Below, in pieces: positions 33,072-37,790 of a stretch of DNA of 37,790 nucleotides. Where the stretch lies: NCBI RefSeq assembly GCF_002211445.1, contig NZ_LSTO01000001.1, positions 715,681-753,470 on the forward strand, given 5' to 3'. The notes beneath the pieces were generated by a model. It was not told where the DNA came from. It searched no databases and worked only from the letters and a program-made list of their open reading frames with translations. The position numbers and the translations under genes are program-made. The DNA is from Noviherbaspirillum denitrificans (GTDB taxonomy: Bacteria > Pseudomonadota > Gammaproteobacteria > Burkholderiales > Burkholderiaceae_D). Within the stretch, counting starts at the first letter, position 1. Each line of letters starts with the position of its first letter.

Positions 33072-34001
33072 ATGAAATTCTGGCAGAAAGTCGCCACGAC
33101 GCTGGCGCTGGCCGCCGGCCTTGCCGCAGCTTCGCCTGCATTCGCAGCGAAGGGCCCTCAGATCGACGGGGCCAAGAATGACGACGCGGTCTGTACCCGC
33201 TGTCACGACCAGTCCGAGAAGAATCCGGTCCTGTCGATCTATCAAACCCGCCACGGCGTGAAGGCGGACACCCGCACGCCCACCTGCCAGGGTTGCCACG
33301 GCGCGAGTGAAGCGCACGTGAAGAACACGGCCAATACCTCCGTCCGTCCGCCGGTCGATTCCTTCAGCGCGAAGGGCAAGAACGCGACGAATGCCGAAAT
33401 CCAGACCTGTTACGGCTGCCACAACAGCGGCAAGCGGTCCCACTGGGCCGGTAGCGCGCACGAAAAGGCCGACGTGGTCTGCACCCAGTGCCACACCATG
33501 CACACCGCCAACGACCGTGTACAGAACAAGCTCACGCAGCCGGAAGTCTGCTTCACCTGCCACAAGGAACAGCGCGCAATGTACACGCGTCCGTCCCGCC
33601 ATCCGATCAAGGACGGCAAGATGGCGTGCTCCGATTGCCACAACCCGCACGGCACAGCCGGCGAGAAGCTGATGGTGCGCGATTCGGTCAATGCGACCTG
33701 CTACACCTGCCACATGGAAAAGCGCGGCCCGTTCATTCGCGGCCACCAGCCGGCGCAGGAAGACTGCTCGCTCTGCCATAACCCGCACGGCACGACGACG
33801 CCGAACCTGCTGAAGGCGCGCCCGCCGTTCCTGTGCCAGCAATGCCATGAGCCGGCGACCCACCAGGGCCGCAATGCCTCGCTGACCGGCACCGCCACGG
33901 CTGCCAATACCGCCGCCCGCGGTTGCGTGAACTGCCATACCAACATCCATGGCACCAACAACCCGGCGAACATCAACAACGAACGCACCATGCGTCGCTA
34001 A
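33072..34001 (+). CDS. Decaheme c-type cytochrome, MtrA/MtoA/DmsE family (309 aa)
   Basis: Periplasmic electron wire that plugs into an outer-membrane porin. Signal peptide (about 1-26) and exactly ten CXXCH sites, starting at C41, C72, C113, C137, C160, C186, C210, C232, C255 and C285, with interspersed histidines for bis-His ligation and repeated CxxCHNPHG units. Length is close to MtrA/MtoA and much shorter than PioA, which has an N-terminal extension. Followed 18 bp later by its MtrB/PioB-type porin. Direction of flow (iron oxidation inward, or metal/extracellular reduction outward) cannot be told from sequence. GGGAGAA precedes the ATG. Confidence 0.95.
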   Translation: MKFWQKVATTLALAAGLAAASPAFAAKGPQIDGAKNDDAVCTRCHDQSEKNPVLSIYQTRHGVKADTRTPTCQGCHGASEAHVKNTANTSVRPPVDSFSAKGKNATNAEIQTCYGCHNSGKRSHWAGSAHEKADVVCTQCHTMHTANDRVQNKLTQPEVCFTCHKEQRAMYTRPSRHPIKDGKMACSDCHNPHGTAGEKLMVRDSVNATCYTCHMEKRGPFIRGHQPAQEDCSLCHNPHGTTTPNLLKARPPFLCQQCHEPATHQGRNASLTGTATAANTAARGCVNCHTNIHGTNNPANINNERTMRR

Positions 34002-34019
34002 CAGGTCAGGAGAACGCAC

Positions 34020-36074
34020 ATGAAACCGCAAGCACAACTGTCGTTTCCCCTCGCCGTGATGGCGGCGGCGCTGCTCGCCGCCTTCCCTGCGCACGCAGAC
34101 GACGAAATCGACGCACTGGTCAAGCCGACCAGCAGCGTGGCCGTGGGCGCAGGCTATGTCAGCAAGGACGCGCCCCGTTTCGGCCAGTACAGCGGCCTGA
34201 ACCAGGCGGGCACCTACGGTCTGCTCAATCTCGATTACCGCAACCTCGACCAGGCGACCGGCACCTGGCTCCGCTTCCGGGGCAACAATCTCGGCCTCGA
34301 CAGCCGCGACATGCGCCTGCAGCATGAGCGCCAGGGTGACTGGGCCTACTTCTTCGACTACACGGAAATCCCGCGCTTCGAGCCTTACACCGCCAATACC
34401 GCGGTGAGCGGCATCGGCACGCCCAACCTCACGATCCCGGCTGCAGGTGCAACCCTCGCGCCGTTCGACATGAAGATGAAGCGCGAGGCACTGGGCTTTG
34501 GCTTCAGCAAATTCCTCGGCAACGGCTTCGACGTGCAGGTCCGCCTGCGCAACGAAGAGAAGAACGGCGAGCGCATCTTCGCACGCGGCAACTTCACGCC
34601 TGCGTTCGAATTCACGCCCGAGCCGATCAACTCGACGACGCGCCAGATCGATGCCATCCTTGGTTATACGGACAAGAGCCTGCAGGTGCAGGGCAGCTAC
34701 TACGGCACCTCGTACAACAACCACAATACCGCGCTGAACATCGCCGGCGGCAATGCGGGCCTGCAGCCGTTCAGCCCGATCGGCCTGCCACCCGATTCGC
34801 AGTCGCACCAGCTGGCGCTGACTGGCGGCTACAACTTCACGACGACCACGCGCGGTACATTCAAGCTGGCCTATACCCGCGCCGAACAGAACGATACCTT
34901 CCTCTCCGGCGTCCCGGTGTCGCCCGGCATCTCTCCCACGGGCAACCTGGGCGGCCGCATGGACACGACGCAGATGCAGGTCGGCGTTTCCTCGCGCCCG
35001 ATCCCCAAGCTGTCCCTGGTCGGCGACCTGCGCTATGAAGACCGTCACGACAAGACGCCGATCCGCTTGTACACCACGAACGGCGTGTCCCCGACGACCA
35101 CCTTCAGCGGCGAAAACGAGCCGCGCTCCATCCGCACCACCAAGGGTCTGCTGGAAGCCTCCTACCGGCTGCCGATGTCCTTCCGCGTGACCGGCGGCGT
35201 GGATTATGTGGAGAAGGAGCGCAATACCTCCGCTGTGCGCGTCGTGAGCTTCCGTGACAAGACGGAAGAGACGTCCTGGCGCGTTGGCGTCCAGCGCGCC
35301 ATGATGGAGGCGGTGACCGGTTCGATCACCTACATCCACAGTGACCGCAACGGTTCTCCGTTCTATACCAACGTGCTGAACTGCGGCGCCGTCACCTGCG
35401 GCACCGCCACCGCCTTCAACCTGATCGCGCCGCTGCACTTGTCCGACCGTACGCGCGACAAACTGCGCGCGTCCTTCGACTGGACGCCGATGGAAGACAT
35501 GTCGGTGCAGTACGTGACCGAGCAGACCCGCGACGACTACGCCAACCGCACGGTGGAAGAGTTCGGTTTGCGGGACGGCCGTTCGCGCACCCACTCGCTC
35601 GACGTGTCCTACAGCTTCAGCGACGAATGGCAGGGCAACGCCTGGGTCTCGAATACGGAAACCAGCGCCAATCGCGCGGACCGCATTGCGGCAACCAATA
35701 CCTGGGCATCGACGGTCAGCAACAACGGCCGTTCCTACGGCGTTGGCCTGCGCGGCAAGCCGTTCGCGAAGTGGGATGTCGGCATGGACCTGAGCCACTC
35801 GGACATCACCGACGAAGCGCTGCAATGGGCGCTGACCGGCCCGGCGGTGACCTCGCTGCCGTCCTTCTATACGCGCCAGACCACGCTCAAGCTGTTCACC
35901 ACCTACGCGCTGCAAAAGAACGCCAGCCTGCGTTTCGACTTCATCCATGACCGTTTTGCGACCAATGACTGGTCCTGGGCGACCTGGACGTATTTCGACG
36001 GTACGACGCTCAGGCAGAGTCCGCGCCAGTACGTCAACTTCATGGGCGTGACCTACATCTACCGCTTCCAGTAA
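34020..36074 (+). CDS. MtrB/PioB-family decaheme-associated outer-membrane porin (684 aa)
   Basis: Outer-membrane beta-barrel that sheaths the decaheme cytochrome. Signal peptide (about 1-26, ending AHA), then alternating amphipathic strands throughout (for example YGLLNLDYRNLDQATGTWLRFRGNNLGLDSRDMRLQHERQGDWAYFFDY). The C-terminus ends in aromatic YIYRFQ, with phenylalanine next to last rather than last. The N-terminal CXXC of Shewanella MtrB is absent; the only cysteines of the mature protein are a pair at about residues 457 and 462 (NCGAVTCG). Length is typical. CAGGAGAA precedes the ATG. No MtrC-like outer cytochrome follows, as in MtoAB and PioAB clusters. Confidence 0.94.
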   Translation: MKPQAQLSFPLAVMAAALLAAFPAHADDEIDALVKPTSSVAVGAGYVSKDAPRFGQYSGLNQAGTYGLLNLDYRNLDQATGTWLRFRGNNLGLDSRDMRLQHERQGDWAYFFDYTEIPRFEPYTANTAVSGIGTPNLTIPAAGATLAPFDMKMKREALGFGFSKFLGNGFDVQVRLRNEEKNGERIFARGNFTPAFEFTPEPINSTTRQIDAILGYTDKSLQVQGSYYGTSYNNHNTALNIAGGNAGLQPFSPIGLPPDSQSHQLALTGGYNFTTTTRGTFKLAYTRAEQNDTFLSGVPVSPGISPTGNLGGRMDTTQMQVGVSSRPIPKLSLVGDLRYEDRHDKTPIRLYTTNGVSPTTTFSGENEPRSIRTTKGLLEASYRLPMSFRVTGGVDYVEKERNTSAVRVVSFRDKTEETSWRVGVQRAMMEAVTGSITYIHSDRNGSPFYTNVLNCGAVTCGTATAFNLIAPLHLSDRTRDKLRASFDWTPMEDMSVQYVTEQTRDDYANRTVEEFGLRDGRSRTHSLDVSYSFSDEWQGNAWVSNTETSANRADRIAATNTWASTVSNNGRSYGVGLRGKPFAKWDVGMDLSHSDITDEALQWALTGPAVTSLPSFYTRQTTLKLFTTYALQKNASLRFDFIHDRFATNDWSWATWTYFDGTTLRQSPRQYVNFMGVTYIYRFQ

Positions 36075-36098
36075 AAGGGCGGCAGACGTACGACAGGG

Positions 36099-36125
36099 AC
36101 GGGAGGCAAATGCCTCCCGTTTGCG
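36099..36125 (+). terminator. Hairpin after the porin gene
   Basis: ACGGGAGGCA-AA-TGCCTCCCGT: 10-bp perfect stem with a minimal loop, followed by TTGCGTTT. Likely ends the cytochrome-porin transcript, leaving rquA on its own promoter. Confidence 0.7.
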
Positions 36126-36215
36126 TTTACGGGGACGATTTCCGGGCGCGTTTTTTGCTTGCCTTGCGGAAATAGATGCATTTTTAACTGGAATTCCCAA
36201 AATTGGTAATTACAC

Positions 36216-36231
36216 TGGGAAATTGTTTGCT
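36216..36231 (+). promoter_or_regulatory. Possible sigma-54 type promoter of rquA
   Basis: TGGGAAATTGTTTGCT keeps the GG and GC 10 bases apart and TTTGCT, with three mismatches in the -24 half. It lies 90 bp before the rquA start. The weakest of the sigma-54 candidates. Confidence 0.42.
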
Positions 36232-36320
36232 TTGCAAAAGCGGGGCAGGCGAGCACGGCGGGAACGGCACCAACCCCCCGTGCGTTTCCGTTGCAGCCAC
36301 CTACCATGAGGACGCATTGA

Positions 36321-37073
36321 ATGAATAATTTGATTCCGCAGTCCGGCAGCATGCAGGGAATCGACGAGGAGGTGCCTCTCGAGTTCGACAAGACGCCGAT
36401 CCGCATTTCGGTGCCGGCCTACCTGCAGAAGGTTTACTGGTGGGCTTACGTGCATCCGAATGCGGTACGCGTGTTCGAGCGCGAATGGCTCGTCAACCTC
36501 ATCCTGTTCGGCAATTACTCGGCGCTGCGCGACGAAGCGCTCGCCGAGATCGGAGACCAGGCTGCCGGCCGCACGCTGCAGGTGGCTTGTGCCTATGGCG
36601 ACCTTACGCCGCGGCTGCGCGAGCGCATTGCGCCCGACGGCCAGCTCCACGTCATCGATGTGCTGCCGATCCAGCTCGAAAACCTCAAGCGCAAGCTGCC
36701 GCCGGATACGCGCATCTCGCTGTTCCAGCGCGATTCCGCCGCCCTTGGCTTTGCCGATGCCAGCTATGAGCGCGTGCTCGTCTTCTTCCTGCTGCACGAA
36801 CAGCCCGAGGAAGTGCGCCGCCGCACGCTGGCCGAGGCCTGCCGGGTGGTCAAGCCGGGCGGCAAGGTCATCATCGTCGACTACCACGGTCCGGACGACT
36901 GGAATCCGGTACGCCATCCTTTGCGCGCACTGTTGCGCCGGCTTGAGCCCTATGCCGATGACCTGTGGAAGAACGAAATCTCCAAATACCTGCCGGTGGA
37001 CATCGCATTCTCCGGCATGGAGAAACAAACCTATTTTGGCGGGTTGTACCAGAAGGTGGTGTTGACCCGCTAG
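36321..37073 (+). CDS. rquA: Rhodoquinone biosynthesis protein RquA
   Basis: Converts ubiquinone to rhodoquinone by replacing a methoxy group with an amino group; S-adenosylmethionine is reported as the amino donor. 250 residues with a UbiE-like Rossmann fold, but the glycine-rich motif I is altered to LQVACAYGDLTPRL (about 86-99), the hallmark that separates RquA from true methyltransferases. The N-terminal segment VYWWAYVHPNAVRVFEREWLV (about 38-58) is also characteristic. Rhodoquinone has a lower potential than ubiquinone and serves fumarate reduction or reverse electron flow under low oxygen. Placement between the porin-cytochrome genes and a second monoheme cytochrome ties it to this electron-transfer region. 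AGGA precedes ATG 36321. Confidence 0.88.
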   Translation: MNNLIPQSGSMQGIDEEVPLEFDKTPIRISVPAYLQKVYWWAYVHPNAVRVFEREWLVNLILFGNYSALRDEALAEIGDQAAGRTLQVACAYGDLTPRLRERIAPDGQLHVIDVLPIQLENLKRKLPPDTRISLFQRDSAALGFADASYERVLVFFLLHEQPEEVRRRTLAEACRVVKPGGKVIIVDYHGPDDWNPVRHPLRALLRRLEPYADDLWKNEISKYLPVDIAFSGMEKQTYFGGLYQKVVLTR

Positions 37074-37137
37074 ACAAGGGCGGGGCGGTGCAAGGCCGCC
37101 TCCGATAGCAAACCATAAAACACGACAAGGGAGTGTC

Positions 37138-37497
37138 ATGAGTATCACTGTTGCAAAACGGATGGCGGCTGCTGCTGCCGCAATCGCGATGTTGATGTCG
37201 TTCGGCGCCATGGCTGCTGATGAGCAGGCGGTCGACGAAGAGGCCGCAATGGCGCTCGCGCGCCGCGAGGACTGCCTGAAATGCCACGCGGTCGACAAGA
37301 AGAAGGATGGCCCGTCGTACAAGTCGATCGCGACGAAGTACAAGAACAAGCCCGAGGCCGAAGAGAAGCTGGTCAAGCACCTCACGACAGGGCCGGTGGT
37401 GAAGACGGCGGCAGGCGATGAGGACGAGCACCGCATTCCCAAGACCAAGGATGAAAAGGAACTGCGGAATATCATCCGCTGGATCCTCTCGCGTTGA
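37138..37497 (+). CDS. Monoheme cytochrome c without Met ligand, paralogue (119 aa)
   Basis: Close relative of the cytochrome at 32638. Signal peptide (about 1-27, ending AMA), haem site CLKCH (C46, C49, H50), KKDGPSYKSIA segment, and a C-terminal IIRWILSR helix. The only methionine of the mature part (M38) lies before the haem motif and is not in ligand position; H81 and H98 (DEDEHRIPKTKD) are shared with the paralogue and are the ligand candidates. GGGAG lies before the ATG. It follows rquA by 64 bp, possibly on the same transcript. It is probably a soluble periplasmic shuttle with a low potential (inference). Confidence 0.88.
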   Translation: MSITVAKRMAAAAAAIAMLMSFGAMAADEQAVDEEAAMALARREDCLKCHAVDKKKDGPSYKSIATKYKNKPEAEEKLVKHLTTGPVVKTAAGDEDEHRIPKTKDEKELRNIIRWILSR

Positions 37498-37790
37498 TGC
37501 TTCTTGACGGTGATGCAAGTCATCGTTGACATGGATCAATGAAACAGGAATCCGATTACCCGGAGCGCAACGAATCGCGGACTTGTGGTTGTGCAGCAGT
37601 TTTCGTGCGGATACCCTTATAAGCGTCAGGGTCTAACAATCGATACCGCATCGCACATCTCGCCTCGTAGTTGTCCGCAGCATTCCACTCCGCAGGATTC
37701 GAAGAAGGACACCGGCTCCCAGCATGGAGCCAGTGCCGGCTTGCTGCAGTATTGGTTGTAAAGCGTGAGGCGGTGGCGGGGAAACCCGCC
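37498..37790. other. Right-edge region without a gene
   Basis: No coding region seen. It contains an FNR-like site (37526-37539), a small stem GGCTCC/GGAGCC (37714-37731) and the stem GGCGGG-GAAA-CCCGCC at the very end (37775-37790). It may be the leader of a gene beyond the window; I recognise no riboswitch class. Confidence 0.5.
37526..37539 (+). promoter_or_regulatory. FNR-like site at right edge
   Basis: TTGACATGGATCAA fits the degenerate FNR-family pattern TTGAY-N4-RTCAA. No -10 is visible at the class II distance on the plus strand; the regulated gene probably lies outside the window. Confidence 0.5.

Noticed and set aside
32568-36200. A 1210-codon open frame on the minus strand opposite the cytochrome and porin genes
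   Set aside because: It is antisense to genes with ten CXXCH motifs, signal peptides and a beta-barrel. Its protein is R/A/V/H-rich low-information sequence, as expected for the shadow of GC-rich codons.

Overview
The window looks like a stretch of GC-rich chromosome from a betaproteobacterium of the order Burkholderiales, probably Oxalobacteraceae-like. This is inferred from the mix of gene families, the intracellular PHB depolymerase, the MaoC-Pta fusion, the full System I cytochrome c maturation set and the codon usage. I cannot name a genus. I recognise no tRNA, rRNA, insertion sequence, prophage or CRISPR array.

Left part (1-6055): two tandem SET-domain lysine-methyltransferase-like genes, the first cut by the window edge. 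They are followed by a response-regulator-like gene with a degenerate receiver, two paralogous proline/glycine-rich repeat proteins of unknown function that share a promoter architecture, and a small membrane protein on the other strand. Middle (6270-22564): DNA polymerase II, a YciI-family protein, a YahK-like alcohol dehydrogenase, a MerR regulator divergent from a methyltransferase across a SoxR-like operator, malate synthase G, a chemoreceptor, a PHB depolymerase, a PLP-fold protein lacking its lysine, a pta-ackA operon (the Pta carries an N-terminal MaoC domain) and a hemerythrin. The carbon theme is acetyl-CoA: PHB breakdown, acetyl-phosphate/acetate conversion and the glyoxylate shunt.

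Right part (22565-37790) is a c-type cytochrome and electron-transfer region. It holds a triheme cytochrome under a textbook FNR-type promoter, a Crp/Fnr-family regulator that keeps the FNR DNA-recognition residues but lacks the iron-sulfur cysteines, and ccmAB and ccmCDEFGHI. Then come a decaheme MtrA/MtoA-type cytochrome with its MtrB/PioB-type outer-membrane porin, flanked by two related monoheme cytochromes that have no methionine ligand, and rquA for rhodoquinone. Read together, this suggests a porin-cytochrome conduit for electron exchange with extracellular acceptors or donors, tied to a low-potential quinone. No MtrC-like surface cytochrome and no CymA-like quinol dehydrogenase is in the window.

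Two regulatory layers show in the DNA. FNR-type boxes (TTGAT-N4-ATCAA) lie before the triheme cytochrome, the Fnr-like regulator, the decaheme cluster and after the last gene. Sigma-54 type -24/-12 elements lie before ccmA, ccmC, rquA, phaZ, pta-ackA and the chemoreceptor. The sigma-54 set links PHB/acetate metabolism with cytochrome maturation and rhodoquinone, and is the main thing here I would follow up.
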